This document shows positions 16,917-25,819 of a DNA stretch of 32,241 nucleotides, one piece after another (within the stretch, counting starts at the first letter, position 1; each line of letters begins with the position of its first letter). The position numbers and the translations under genes were made by a program. The stretch is from Planctomycetota bacterium (GTDB taxonomy: Bacteria; Planctomycetota; Phycisphaerae; WQYP01), in contig JAJYDW010000044.1 in NCBI GenBank assembly GCA_021790385.1, positions 1 through 32,241 on the forward strand, in the 5' to 3' direction. A model generated the notes under the pieces. The model did no database searches. It was not told the origin of the DNA and was given only the letters and a program-made list of their open reading frames with translations.

Positions 16917-18425
16917 ATGTTAAACGTCGCCCTCAATAGAAACACCATGGCGGAAAAGATTCATGGTTGCTGGCTGGGCAAAGCCATCGGCGGAACCTTG
17001 GGCGGCCCCATGGAAGGACATCCCGGGCCGTTGAATTTGAACTTTTATGATCCGATTCCACAGGCGATACTGCCCAATGACGATCTGGATCTACAACTCG
17101 TGTGGCTGCACCATCTGCACACTTCACGCTCGCCCCTTGTAACACCCACGGTTCTGGCCGAGGCGTGGCAACGCCACGTACATTTTCCGTACGATGAATA
17201 CGGTGTGTGTCTGCGCAATATCAGTTATGGCCTGCAAGGCCGCCGGTTGGGAGAATTCGATAACTGGTTTGCGGAGTGCATGGGAGCCGCGATTCGCAGT
17301 GAACTCTGGGCCTGCCTGGCGGCCGGCGAGCCTGAACGGGCTGCCGGCCTGGCCTGGGCGGATGCCGCCTGCGATCATGCCGGCGACGGTATCTGGGCGG
17401 AAGTTTTTTTAGCGGCGCTCGAAGCAGCAGCGTTTACGCGCAATGATCCGTGTGCCTTTGACCTGCTGGACCAGGCCTTGGACTTTCTGCCGCCCACCAG
17501 CCGGGTGCGCTGCGCCATCCTCGATACGCGTCTGTGGTGGAACCAGACTCAGGATTGGCAGGAGGTTCGCACGCGGATTCTGGCCCGGCACGGCAATCCC
17601 AATTTTACCGACGTAGCGCAGAATCTGGCGTTTATCATTCTCGGCTGGCTGGCCGGAAAGGGAGATTTCGGCCGGAGTATCTGCATTGCGGTCAACTGCG
17701 GACAAGATACGGATTGCACTGGAGCAACCTTGGGAGCACTTCTGGGAATGCTCGCACCGGCAGCGATACCCCAGGCCTGGCGAGCGCCGATTGGAGAGCA
17801 AGTGGTGGTGTCGCCTCCCATCGTGGGAATTCGCGCACCGGAGAACCTCTGGCAACTGACCGATTGGACCCTGGCGGCACGTCTCCAACTGCTGGAAATG
17901 GCAGCCCCGATAGGAATAGTAACACCGCGAATTCCCGTGCAGTCACAGGACTCCCCCATTGCCATTGCCGGCCGCCTGGGTTGGGCCAAAGACATGACGG
18001 AAAGCAGCATTATGGGTATGACGCAGGTTGAGCCAATCACATTGCCAGGCCATTGGATCCGGCGACACAGCGAAGATTTTGCCAAGCCGGTGATGGTTCT
18101 GGAATTTCACTTTGAATTAACAGAGCCTGCAGCGGTACGGGTGATGGCTTGCGGCTCCACCGAAACCGCCGTCTGGGTGAATGGTGCAGCTCCAGCGGCT
18201 GTGAATCCCGGCAAAGGTTGTCAGTATACCACGATCGCGGTTCCATCTTTTCATCGCGGCGGCCAAGGACATTTTCAAACCGACGTACTCGCGGCCGGAA
18301 GCCACGAGCTTCGGGTGGCATGGGCCCGGCCCAAAGACAGCCACGCTTCCGCAGATCTGGTGGTTGGCCTGGGGTCCGTGGAGACGTTCCAATGGTTGCC
18401 GCAGGCACTGGCGGTAGTAAAATAA
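16917..18425 (+). CDS. ADP-ribosylglycohydrolase-family protein with C-terminal beta-sandwich
   Basis: This 502-residue protein has the dinuclear-metal landmarks of the ADP-ribosylglycohydrolase (DraG) fold: GCWLGKAIGGTLGGPMEG (17-34), PNDDLDLQ (53-60) with Asp55/Asp56, and CGQDTDCTGATLGALLG with Asp264 and Asp266. Roughly residues 370-502 look like an added beta-sandwich (FHFELTEPAAVRVMACGST, AAGSHELRVAWARP) similar to carbohydrate-binding or accessory modules. ATG 16917 is preferred because AAGGAG lies at 16907-16912; the frame is open back into the sulfatase gene. Family members in glycan clusters are often misnamed. Acting on a glycoside rather than on ADP-ribosylated protein is an inference from context. 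No signal peptide is seen. Confidence 0.8.
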   Translation: MLNVALNRNTMAEKIHGCWLGKAIGGTLGGPMEGHPGPLNLNFYDPIPQAILPNDDLDLQLVWLHHLHTSRSPLVTPTVLAEAWQRHVHFPYDEYGVCLRNISYGLQGRRLGEFDNWFAECMGAAIRSELWACLAAGEPERAAGLAWADAACDHAGDGIWAEVFLAALEAAAFTRNDPCAFDLLDQALDFLPPTSRVRCAILDTRLWWNQTQDWQEVRTRILARHGNPNFTDVAQNLAFIILGWLAGKGDFGRSICIAVNCGQDTDCTGATLGALLGMLAPAAIPQAWRAPIGEQVVVSPPIVGIRAPENLWQLTDWTLAARLQLLEMAAPIGIVTPRIPVQSQDSPIAIAGRLGWAKDMTESSIMGMTQVEPITLPGHWIRRHSEDFAKPVMVLEFHFELTEPAAVRVMACGSTETAVWVNGAAPAAVNPGKGCQYTTIAVPSFHRGGQGHFQTDVLAAGSHELRVAWARPKDSHASADLVVGLGSVETFQWLPQALAVVK

Positions 18426-18537
18426 ATTATATTTTTCCGCTGGCTTGAAAGCGGATCCTTAAACAGCCGCGGCCCCGCGGCGTCCACCGGCAAATTCCAG
18501 CGCGCCGCGCGGCAAACAATATTGACAAAGGAAACAC

Positions 18538-20880
18538 ATGGAAAGCCACAGTTTGTCCGGAAGTTGGGATCTTTGGCACGGTCCCGACAATAAACAGGCA
18601 CCGGCCACGCCCGGGGAGTTAAGCAATGCCGATTGGCCACGGATTGCGGCAATGGTTCCCGGCAATGTGGAGTTGGACCTCGGCCGGGCCGGCCTGCTAC
18701 CGACCAACCTGGAAGTGGGCAACCGGGTTTATGAGAACTTGAAATTTGAATCCTGCCGATGGTGGTACCACCGCCGTTTTTCTACGCCCCCGCATGGTGC
18801 GGGCGAACGGGTGGAACTGGTTTTTCACGGACTGGATTGTCTGGGATACGTATGGTGCAATGGTACCTTCATCGGCACCACTGATAACATGTTCATCGAC
18901 CATCGCTTTGACCTCACTGATCACCTGCAATCATCACGGGACAACGAATTGTTCGTGCGGATCGATTCTGCCGTGCTCGCCGGCCGGCGGCATGTTCATC
19001 GTCCGCTGGAGTGGGCTTTTGCCGGCAATTATGAGTCTCTGCCGGTGCGCAAGGCTCCGCATGCCTACGGATGGGACATCCTCCCACGCATTGTTTCCGC
19101 AGGTCTGTGGCGCGATGTGACACTGGAAGTTCTTCCGCCCACCCGATGGATCAACGCTTATTGGGCGGTAACCGGTGTAGACCCACGCGGCAGCAGCGCA
19201 GAAATTCTGGTGGATTGGCAATTCACCACGGATCGCCAGGACTTGAAGGATATGCGGATCCGCCTGACGTTAAGCCGCCATGGCAATCTCGTTCACGAGC
19301 GAACGGTACCGGTCTTCAGTTCCTCCGGTCGCTGGCAGGGCCGCCTGGCTCCGGTTGAGCTATGGTGGCCGCGCGGGGCCGGCACCCCAGCGCTTTATGA
19401 TGCCGCACTGCAGCTTGAAGATAACTCCGGAAACGTGCTGGCCCGGCGTTGCGACCGGATTGGTTTACGCACCGTGGAGTTGGAGTTCACTGCAGCCACT
19501 ACACCGGAGAAGCCTGGCGAATTTGTGTTTCGCGTCAACGGCGAAAAGATTTTCATGAAAGGCACCAATTGGGTTCCTCTGGATGCCCTGCACTCGCGCG
19601 ATAAATCTCACTTGGCCTCGGTATTTCCAATGGTGGTGGATTTGCATTGCAACATGCTGCGCTGTTGGGGTGGTAATGTTTATGAAGATCACGACTTTTT
19701 CGATCTGTGCGACCAGCACGGTATTCTGGTATGGCAGGATTTTGCCATGGCCTGCGCGATCTATCCCCAGACCGACGAATTTGCTGCGGCTATCGCCAAA
19801 GAAGCACAGACCATTGTATGCAAGCTGCGGAATCACCCGTCACTGGTGCTCTGGTCCGGCAATAATGAATGCGATGATGCGCGGAATTGGTGCTGTGCGG
19901 GTCATGTGGACCCCAATACAGATCGGATCAGCCGCCGAGTTTTGCCGAACATCATTCAGCAGTTTGATTTTGTCCGGCCCTACCTGCCCAGTTCACCCTA
20001 TCGAAGCCCGGAAGTCATGGCAACCGGCAATAACGATCGACATCTGCCGGAAGCCCATTTGTGGGGACCACGGGATGATTTCAAAGGGCCGTTTTATACC
20101 TCTTCGCCGGCGCATTTTGTCTCTGAAATTGGTTATCATGGCTGTCCGAACCGGAAGTCGCTGGAGCAGATGCTGAATCCGGAATCGGTCTGGCCGTGGC
20201 AGGAAAATGATCAATGGCGGACCAAGGCAGTGCGTCCCCAGCCGCACTGCACAGATTATGACTATCGTATACCGCTGATGGCGAAGCAGGCGGGCCTTTT
20301 GTTCGGACAAGCCCCCGACAATCTGGATGATTTTATCATGGCATCGCAGATTTCGCAGGCCGAGGCGCTGAAGTTTTTTATTGAGCGCTGGCGATCGGGA
20401 AAATGGCGGCGGACGGGCATGTTGTGGTGGAACCTGCGCGATGGCTGGCCCGTAATTTCCGATGCAGTGGTGGATTATTACAATCGACGGAAACTGGCCT
20501 ATTGGTACATCCGCCAGTCGCAGCAGGATGTGTGCGGTATAATTCAGGAAGATGCTCACGGCCGGCACGACGTGGTGTTGGTAAACGATCTGCGTCAACC
20601 CGTGACGGGGCAGGTGGCGGTGCATGGGCTTCATGGGGGTGAAGCATTGCTGGACCAGCCATTTTCTTTGCCTGCCAATGCGGCCGCCATAGTGGGACAT
20701 CTGCCCGGAGCTACCGCGCCGGCGATGTGGAAAATAACCTGGCGGAGCAGTGGTGGAGATGGCTGGAATCATTATCTATCCGGCCCAAGACCGTTTGTTT
20801 TGCGACAATACACAGCCTGGCTGGCCCGGTTGCCACTGCCCCAAGAAGCGATGATAAATCTCCAGACGCCCCCGGGGTAA
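18538..20880 (+). CDS. GH2-family glycoside hydrolase, beta-mannosidase-like
   Basis: This 780-residue enzyme probably removes terminal beta-mannose from oligosaccharides inside the cell, as no signal peptide is present. Residues 1-200 form the jelly-roll N-domain (LSGSWDLWHG, VPGNVELDLGRAGLL, WWYHRRF, LVFHGLDCLGYVWCNG), whose sequence is characteristic of beta-mannosidases. An immunoglobulin-like domain covers about 201-310. The barrel follows with FMKGTNWVPLDA and NMLRCWGGNVYEDHDFFDLC. It carries acid/base Glu444 in LWSGNNECDDA and nucleophile Glu530 in FVSEIGYHG. A shorter C-terminal beta region completes it. AAAGGAAA at 18528 is the ribosome site. It is the last gene of the large + strand block. 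Beta-galactosidase or other GH2 activity is less likely, given the NNE and SEIG motifs. Confidence 0.87.
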   Translation: MESHSLSGSWDLWHGPDNKQAPATPGELSNADWPRIAAMVPGNVELDLGRAGLLPTNLEVGNRVYENLKFESCRWWYHRRFSTPPHGAGERVELVFHGLDCLGYVWCNGTFIGTTDNMFIDHRFDLTDHLQSSRDNELFVRIDSAVLAGRRHVHRPLEWAFAGNYESLPVRKAPHAYGWDILPRIVSAGLWRDVTLEVLPPTRWINAYWAVTGVDPRGSSAEILVDWQFTTDRQDLKDMRIRLTLSRHGNLVHERTVPVFSSSGRWQGRLAPVELWWPRGAGTPALYDAALQLEDNSGNVLARRCDRIGLRTVELEFTAATTPEKPGEFVFRVNGEKIFMKGTNWVPLDALHSRDKSHLASVFPMVVDLHCNMLRCWGGNVYEDHDFFDLCDQHGILVWQDFAMACAIYPQTDEFAAAIAKEAQTIVCKLRNHPSLVLWSGNNECDDARNWCCAGHVDPNTDRISRRVLPNIIQQFDFVRPYLPSSPYRSPEVMATGNNDRHLPEAHLWGPRDDFKGPFYTSSPAHFVSEIGYHGCPNRKSLEQMLNPESVWPWQENDQWRTKAVRPQPHCTDYDYRIPLMAKQAGLLFGQAPDNLDDFIMASQISQAEALKFFIERWRSGKWRRTGMLWWNLRDGWPVISDAVVDYYNRRKLAYWYIRQSQQDVCGIIQEDAHGRHDVVLVNDLRQPVTGQVAVHGLHGGEALLDQPFSLPANAAAIVGHLPGATAPAMWKITWRSSGGDGWNHYLSGPRPFVLRQYTAWLARLPLPQEAMINLQTPPG

Positions 20881-21010
20881 GAATGGCAGAATATCGGCCG
20901 CCCATGCAGTGCAGCGCCAATACCGGTGCGAGATTAAGTCCGTCCGTGAGCGATGTCCTGAAAGGCATACGAAAATAAAGTTGCATCAGCAGGCTGCAGG
21001 CTCCCATTTC

Positions 21011-21033
21011 ACCAGGCCAGCCTGGTTGGTTTA
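21011..21033 (+). terminator. Weak candidate terminator after the GH2 gene
   Basis: ACCAGG (21011-21016) pairs with CCTGGT (21021-21026) around a CCAG loop, followed by TGGTTTATTT. The stem is only 6 bp and the T-tract is interrupted, so termination would be modest. It lies about 130 bp after the GH2 stop. Confidence 0.35.
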
Positions 21034-21145
21034 TTTCCCATCTATGCCAAGAACTTCGAACGGCACGCCGTAGTTGTCGGCACCTTGGTTGATCACCGGC
21101 ATTCAGCATGGTCACAATAGAGCCATGGTACTACGGTCTTATAAC

Positions 21146-21174
21146 TTGAAAAGCGTTGGAAGTGGTTTTAGAAT
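21146..21174 (+). promoter_or_regulatory. Sigma70-type promoter for the DUF4870-type gene
   Basis: TTGAAA (21146-21151) and TAGAAT (21169-21174) are spaced by 17 bp, 44 bp before the ATG at 21219. This separates the small membrane protein from the glycan block as an independent unit. Confidence 0.55.
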
Positions 21175-21218
21175 TGTCTGCGCCAATATCTGTGGTCTAT
21201 TATCGAAAGGAGCTACCC

Positions 21219-21584
21219 ATGACCAATGTCCCACAACCCCCGGTTGATGCGCCCCAGCCCGGATCTGGCGGCAATGACAAAAACCTCGCCATCCTGGTGT
21301 GGATCGGCGGTATCTTTTTCGGGTTTATTCCCAGCCTGATTGTGTGGCTGATGAATAAAGACAAACCTGGTTGGCTTACTGACCAGGCCCGCGAAGCGCT
21401 TAATTTTCAGATCACACTGATTATTGCTTACGCTGCGGCCACGGTTTTGCTTCTGGTGTTTATCGGATTTCTGCTTCTCCCGGCAATCATGATTCTTTCT
21501 ATCGTATTTAACATCATTGGTGCCGTTAAGGCCAGCAGTGGTGCAAATTACCGTTGCCCACTGGCAATTCGTTTAATTAAATAG
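21219..21584 (+). CDS. Small DUF4870/Tic20-like integral membrane protein
   Basis: This 121-residue protein starts with a Pro-rich soluble segment (MTNVPQPPVDAPQPGSGGND). Three hydrophobic segments follow, at about 28-46, 66-88 and 90-108. The stretch DKPGWLTDQAREALNFQITL between the first two is the recognisable core of DUF4870 (Tic20-like) proteins: a charged loop, then an Arg-Glu-Ala-Leu-Asn-Phe-Gln run entering the membrane. The function of this family in bacteria is not established. AAAGGAG at 21206-21212 fixes the start, although the frame is open further upstream. It is monocistronic, with its own promoter, and converges on the minus-strand hydrolase gene. Confidence 0.85.
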   Translation: MTNVPQPPVDAPQPGSGGNDKNLAILVWIGGIFFGFIPSLIVWLMNKDKPGWLTDQAREALNFQITLIIAYAAATVLLLVFIGFLLLPAIMILSIVFNIIGAVKASSGANYRCPLAIRLIK

Positions 21585-21637
21585 CGTACAGACGCAGCTA
21601 ACAGTGCTTCCACGCAGACGGCTACAGCGTGTGCATC

Positions 21638-22408
21638 TCAATGCCGCAGGTGTCGGCGGCTGGTTCGCGAGGTTAGACCGATGGTACTTGCGGACCGTTC
21701 CATAGCACCGCTTGAATCAACACCGCGCATGGGGCGCTGCAAATCTGGCAGGCGACGGGCACGCAATTTGGTCAGTGGTTGCAAACGCCGCGGTCTGGTG
21801 GTGAACTTGGCTATGGCCTGTTCACTGGTCATCCAGTCAATGGATTTGCTTTCAAGCTGCCTTAGGGCCATCTGCCCCTGGTAAGTATCGTGCGCCGAGA
21901 GGCAATCTGTTACCATCGCCACCTTCTGCCGCCGTTGCACCAGCCCCAGCACGGCCATACGCACGCACGATTCCAGCGGACCGCCCACCACCAGCCACAA
22001 CGGGGCGTTGGCTTCTGAAAGAAGCCGGTCAAACCGCGGCGATTCAAACGGATTGATTTGTTGCAGATCAAAAATGTATTGTGGCGCTGCGCTAAAACCA
22101 TCCGCTGGAAAATCTGTGCCGCAATCCAGCGGTAATTCCACTGCACCGCGCAGCAGGGTAAATGGCAGTTTGGCAAACCCGGCGGTATTGGGAACGCCTA
22201 TGGGCACATCCCCGGTTTGCCCCGGCATCAACACGCGATGCAATCTGGTACTTACCACCGGCACGTGTGCCGCCATCACCCAGGCAAAAAACTCCCGCAA
22301 TCGTGGCAATACTGCCGCCACCTCGTGCAACGTATATATGCCACGTGGAGAAAATAAATCCCCCTGCGTGTTAATATCCAGCACCACCGGTCGACTGACG
22401 TTGAACAT
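21638..22408 (-). CDS. Isochorismatase-like cysteine hydrolase with altered catalytic residues
   Basis: This 256-residue protein has the layout of isochorismatase/nicotinamidase-type hydrolases. VVLDINTQGDLF gives the catalytic Asp11. WLVVGGPLESCVRMAVLGLVQR gives Cys148 at the start of the helix, followed by VAMVTDCLSAHD. The third triad residue, normally a Lys shortly before an S-A-F motif, is not obvious: the matching segment IFDLQQINPFESPRFDRLL has Gln there. About 55 basic residues after position 200 (TTRPRRLQPLTKLRARRLP and onward) are not part of the fold. The enzyme may therefore have lost or changed activity. GAGAGAGG precedes the ATG on the minus strand. Its neighbours, a small membrane protein and an ABC operon, give no clue to a substrate. 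Confidence 0.7.
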   Translation of the reverse strand: MFNVSRPVVLDINTQGDLFSPRGIYTLHEVAAVLPRLREFFAWVMAAHVPVVSTRLHRVLMPGQTGDVPIGVPNTAGFAKLPFTLLRGAVELPLDCGTDFPADGFSAAPQYIFDLQQINPFESPRFDRLLSEANAPLWLVVGGPLESCVRMAVLGLVQRRQKVAMVTDCLSAHDTYQGQMALRQLESKSIDWMTSEQAIAKFTTRPRRLQPLTKLRARRLPDLQRPMRGVDSSGAMERSASTIGLTSRTSRRHLRH

Positions 22409-22857
22409 GACACACCTCTCTCTTGCAAACTCGGCCCAGAGTCTTCCATGGCAACATTACCATCAGCCCTGAGTGAACCTGCCGTATCTTTTATCGGCTA
22501 AGTCCTCTATTGGAGTATACGCACAACTACTGGTCTTGTTGTTAGCAAAACCGTAAGGCCGCAATACAAACTATGCAAAACTCATGCCATGTTAAAGAAG
22601 CCCGCGTTTCACTGAAGATCATACGTCATTGCGTATCTGAGCCTGACATTGCGCTGAGGCTAACCCACAACGCCGTCCGCCAAGACCAGAACCGCGAGCC
22701 CGGATATTCCCGTAGCCCCGATGTAGAGCCGATACTGCATTGCACGGAAAGCTCTTATTCCCGGCCGTATTCCGAAGTTGACCTTTGTGCGCCGCGTCCG
22801 CTAAAATGCCCTGAACTTAGCCGTGAATCCGATAATACAACATCCAAGGGCAATTCC
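22409..22857. other. Divergent intergenic region
   Basis: This 449-bp stretch lies between the divergent hydrolase gene and the ABC operon. The reading frame of the ABC gene is open back to 22573, but that extension lacks family similarity and a ribosome site. The only clear element is the promoter at 22778-22807. No convincing minus-strand promoter for the hydrolase was found. Confidence 0.55.
22778..22807 (+). promoter_or_regulatory. Sigma70-type promoter for the ABC transporter operon
   Basis: TTGACC (22778-22783) and TAAAAT (22802-22807) have an 18-bp spacer and lie 50 bp upstream of the ATG at 22858. This position also argues against the longer start at 22573. Confidence 0.5.
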
Positions 22858-23799
22858 ATGTCCGGCAATGCTGCAAGTATTCTCTTTGCACTAGAAAAAG
22901 TCACGAAGACCTACGGTGCCATCACCGCCTTGGATGAGCTTTCTGTATGCGTTCCGCCAGGGGCGATCGGACTCCTCGGCCCGAATGGCTCGGGCAAAAC
23001 CACCATGATCCGTACACTGCTGGGACTTATCCCGGCCAATGGCGGCAGGGCCCGGGTGCTGGGCATGGATGTTCGCCGCCGGCAGCTCGACATTCGAAGA
23101 CTCATCGGGTTTGTGCCGGAAGACGAGTGCCTGTTTCCAGGCGTAGCTGGGGTCGAATTTGTCGCCTACGCCGGCGAACTCGTCGGTATGCCAGCCAGAG
23201 ACGCCATGCAGCGCGCCCACGAAGTGCTGGACTATGTCGGCCTGACCGAAGTACGCTACCGTCAGGTGGAATCTTATTCCGCCGGCATGAAACAACGGCT
23301 GAAGCTGGCTGCGGCCATTATTCACGATCCAAAATTGCTGATTTTGGATGAACCTACCAATGGCATGGACCCTGCGGGCCGCAAAGATATGCTGGCATTG
23401 GCCCATGACCTCGCCCATCACAAAAACATGAGCGTGCTATTTTCCAGCCATTTATTGCCGGATGTGGAGGCCGTCTGTGACCATATTATTGTGCTGGGTG
23501 CCGGCCAGTTGCTGGTGCAGGGAAATATCCGTGAGCTTAAGGCGGTCCACCCCGGCAGTTTTGAAGTGCGGCTCAAGGAGGATGGAACGTCTTTTTCCCA
23601 GCAACTCACGGACTTGGGCTGTGCAGTACAGCGCCGCGGAGATATGCTGCTGATCCAGATTCCATCCGGTGCCGCTCCGGCCATGCTCTGGCAGGCCGCC
23701 GCCGCCCACCAGCAGCAAATACGCCACCTGCGGTCCCAGCGCAGCACCCTGGAGGAAGTTTTCTTGAACGCTGTGGAGCGCACCTCATGCCAATTATAG
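22858..23799 (+). CDS. ABC transporter ATP-binding protein (first of two)
   Basis: This 313-residue ATPase energises an ABC-2-type export system. Walker A is [12 protein letters not shown] (38-49). The signature is [14 protein letters not shown] (138-151). Walker B is [13 protein letters not shown] (160-172), and the H-loop lies in [11 protein letters not shown]. The C-terminal ~100 residues (from about 215) form the accessory region often seen in ABC-2 and gliding/Nos-type ATPases. ATG 22858 is chosen because of AAGGG at 22846-22850 and because the family N-terminus ([18 protein letters not shown]) begins right after it. Its end overlaps the permease gene by 13 bases. The substrate is unknown. 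Confidence 0.9.
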   Translation: MSGNAASILFALEKVTKTYGAITALDELSVCVPPGAIGLLGPNGSGKTTMIRTLLGLIPANGGRARVLGMDVRRRQLDIRRLIGFVPEDECLFPGVAGVEFVAYAGELVGMPARDAMQRAHEVLDYVGLTEVRYRQVESYSAGMKQRLKLAAAIIHDPKLLILDEPTNGMDPAGRKDMLALAHDLAHHKNMSVLFSSHLLPDVEAVCDHIIVLGAGQLLVQGNIRELKAVHPGSFEVRLKEDGTSFSQQLTDLGCAVQRRGDMLLIQIPSGAAPAMLWQAAAAHQQQIRHLRSQRSTLEEVFLNAVERTSCQL

Positions 23800-24896
23800 A
23801 TCAAGGCTATCAGCATTGGTCAGGTCGGCTGACCGGCCACCGATGGCGCTGGCTGGCGATCACCCGCCACGGTGTAAAGATCGCCATGCGCAGCTACTTT
23901 TTGCGTTATGTGCTGTTGGCAGCCTGGGTACCAGCGCTGGTACTTGTTACCACCCTTTCGGCCTGGGGGCTTCTGGAACGCAAATCCAAGATGGCTCGGA
24001 CCTTTATCCAGTTTATGCAGTTTATGAACCCCGGTGTTGTTGCCGATCCACGCCACTACTGCGGGGCGGTGTGGCGACTGGCTTATGGCTATTTTTTTCA
24101 TGTGGAACTTTTTTTTGCGATGATTTTGATTTTAATTGTCGGCCCCGGCCTCATCAGCCGGGATTTGCGCGTCAATGCCTTGCCCCTCTATTTTTCTCGC
24201 CCGTTGCGGCGGGTGGATTACTTTCTGGGCAAGCTCGGCGTGGTGGTTACATTCCTGGGTATGGTGTTAATTGTGCCGGCAGTTATCGCCTACATTTTTG
24301 GGCTGCTCTTCAGTGTGGACCTCACCGTGGTCCGCGATACTTTTGGCCTTCTTATTGGAGCGGTAGCCTATGGTCTGCTCATATCAGTCTCCGCGGGAAT
24401 GTTGATATTGGCTCTGTCCGCACTCGGTCGCAATTCGCGGTACGTGGCACTGTTGTGGCTGGGGTTGTGGTTTGTCAGCAGTGTTGTGAGTTCGGTGTTG
24501 ACTGCGGTGCATCACCAGCAGCAGCGTTATGTCTATCATCCCCCGCCGACGTCGTCTGAGCTGATGACCAGGCAAGGGCCAAAACCATTGACGATGAACG
24601 ATGCGGCAGCTTCGACCGCAAAGAAATCGGACGTTCCTGTCAGCCGCAACTGGCGTGCGCTGTTATCTTACACCACCAACCTCTCGCGGGTGGGGGCGAA
24701 GTTGCTGGGCACCAACGCCGCCTGGAAACAAATTTCGCTGTTGGAGCCAACCGCATCGGGCCGCCATCGGCTGCTGGCCAGGTTTGGCGGGCCGTGGTAT
24801 CCATGGTATTGGTCGGCCATTGTTTTGGCCGGTTTATTGGGACTCTCGTTATGTGTGCTCAATCTGTCGATTCGGACGTTGGACCGGCTGAAATAA
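23787..24896 (+). CDS. ABC transporter permease (ABC-2-like), first of two
   Basis: This 369-residue membrane protein is the partner of the ATPase encoded just upstream, with a 13-base overlap. Hydrophobic segments appear at about 40-62, 108-131, 150-175, 185-210, 218-238 and near the C-terminus (WSAIVLAGLLGLSLCVLNL). The motif ISRDLRVNALPLYFSRPLRRVDYFLGKL is the typical cytoplasmic loop of ABC-2 permeases that follows the second membrane segment. A soluble region of about 90 residues (about 245-335, rich in Ser, Thr and charged residues) lies before the last helix, probably outside the membrane. The next ATPase gene starts inside its 3' end. Confidence 0.82.
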   Translation: MPIIDQGYQHWSGRLTGHRWRWLAITRHGVKIAMRSYFLRYVLLAAWVPALVLVTTLSAWGLLERKSKMARTFIQFMQFMNPGVVADPRHYCGAVWRLAYGYFFHVELFFAMILILIVGPGLISRDLRVNALPLYFSRPLRRVDYFLGKLGVVVTFLGMVLIVPAVIAYIFGLLFSVDLTVVRDTFGLLIGAVAYGLLISVSAGMLILALSALGRNSRYVALLWLGLWFVSSVVSSVLTAVHHQQQRYVYHPPPTSSELMTRQGPKPLTMNDAAASTAKKSDVPVSRNWRALLSYTTNLSRVGAKLLGTNAAWKQISLLEPTASGRHRLLARFGGPWYPWYWSAIVLAGLLGLSLCVLNLSIRTLDRLK

Positions 24897-25819
24897 AACC
24901 GATTGTCGCCTTCCACGACGTGAGCAAGTGGTATGGCAACGTCATCGGTCTCAATAAGCTATCCGTACGCATCTCCCCGGGAATCACCGGCTTGCTCGGA
25001 CCCAACGGTGCCGGTAAATCTACCCTGCTGCAATTGGCCACCGGCCAGCTTTTTCCCAGCAAAGGCACCGTAGAAGTGCTCGGCCGACGGACCTGGAACA
25101 GTCCCGCATTGAATCGCAGCATTGGTTTGTGCCCGGAGCAGGATGCCCTGTATGAATGGATGACCGGTGCGGATTTTCTGACCACCTGCGCCCGACTCGG
25201 GGGTATGGGCCGCACGCAAGCCCGCCAGGCAGGCGAGCGGGCACTGGAAACCGTCGGCCTGACCCGGCAGAAAGATCGAATCGTCGCGGGTTATTCCAAA
25301 GGTATGCGCCAGCGCACCAAACTGGCCCAGTCGCTCGTGCATGACCCGCAGGTGCTGTTTCTCGATGAACCCATGACCGGCACCGACCCTGTGGCCCGGC
25401 ACGATCTGATGGACATCATCCAGCGTCTGGCCGCCGCCGGCAAAACTATCATTTTTTCCAGCCACGTGCTTCATGAGGTAGAAGCCATCACCTCCAACAT
25501 TATTCTTCTAAATCGTGGGCGGCTGCTGGCCCAGGGCCATATTCGCCAGATTCGCGACCTGATGGACCAACATCCGCACCGCATTGTGCTGGTATGCAAT
25601 AATTGCCGCGTTCTGGGTGCCGGTCTGATGCAATGGCCGCATGTGGAAAGCATCCACCTGCAGGACCGGGATCAATCCCTGGTGGTCGAAACCCGCCAAC
25701 CGGACGCGTTTTACGCCGGACTGCCTCAACTGGCTCTGCAGACCAAACAGGAAATCACGGAAATGTATTCCGAGGATGATAACTTGGAGGCGGTGTTCCG
25801 CTATCTGGTGCCGACATGA
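24851..25819 (+). CDS. ABC transporter ATP-binding protein (second of two)
   Basis: This 322-residue ATPase has Walker A GLLGPNGAGKST, signature AGYSKGMRQRTKLAQ, Walker B VLFLDEPMTGTDP and the H-loop FSSHVLHEVE. It is similar in layout to the ATPase at 22858 but clearly diverged, so it is a second subunit rather than a recent copy. The start is placed at ATG 24851, which overlaps the permease gene by 46 bases; the upstream in-frame GTG at 24794 would overlap even more. No strong ribosome site is visible, which suggests translational coupling. The Met in EPMTGTDP replaces the more common Thr. Confidence 0.87.
   Translation: MCAQSVDSDVGPAEIKPIVAFHDVSKWYGNVIGLNKLSVRISPGITGLLGPNGAGKSTLLQLATGQLFPSKGTVEVLGRRTWNSPALNRSIGLCPEQDALYEWMTGADFLTTCARLGGMGRTQARQAGERALETVGLTRQKDRIVAGYSKGMRQRTKLAQSLVHDPQVLFLDEPMTGTDPVARHDLMDIIQRLAAAGKTIIFSSHVLHEVEAITSNIILLNRGRLLAQGHIRQIRDLMDQHPHRIVLVCNNCRVLGAGLMQWPHVESIHLQDRDQSLVVETRQPDAFYAGLPQLALQTKQEITEMYSEDDNLEAVFRYLVPT

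Larger units (their letters stand above)
20881..21218. other. Intergenic region with a candidate terminator and promoter
   Basis: This 338-bp stretch separates the glycan block from the small membrane-protein gene. It holds a weak hairpin at 21011-21026 and a promoter at 21146-21174. A 32-codon open frame from 20883 to 20978 has no ribosome site and no recognisable sequence, and I do not call it a gene. Nothing else was seen. Confidence 0.6.

Noticed and set aside
18467-18480. GC-only palindrome CCGCGGCCCCGCGG before the GH2 gene
   Set aside because: It can form only a 4-bp stem with a usable loop and has no T-tract. It is more likely chance in a GC-rich spacer than a terminator.
20883-20978. 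32-codon open frame after the GH2 gene
   Set aside because: No ribosome site, no recognisable sequence, and it is the tail of a frame running antisense to gene logic inside the GH2 gene.
22573-22857. N-terminal extension of the first ABC ATPase
   Set aside because: The 95 extra residues do not resemble the family, and both the promoter at 22778 and the ribosome site at 22846 point to the ATG at 22858.
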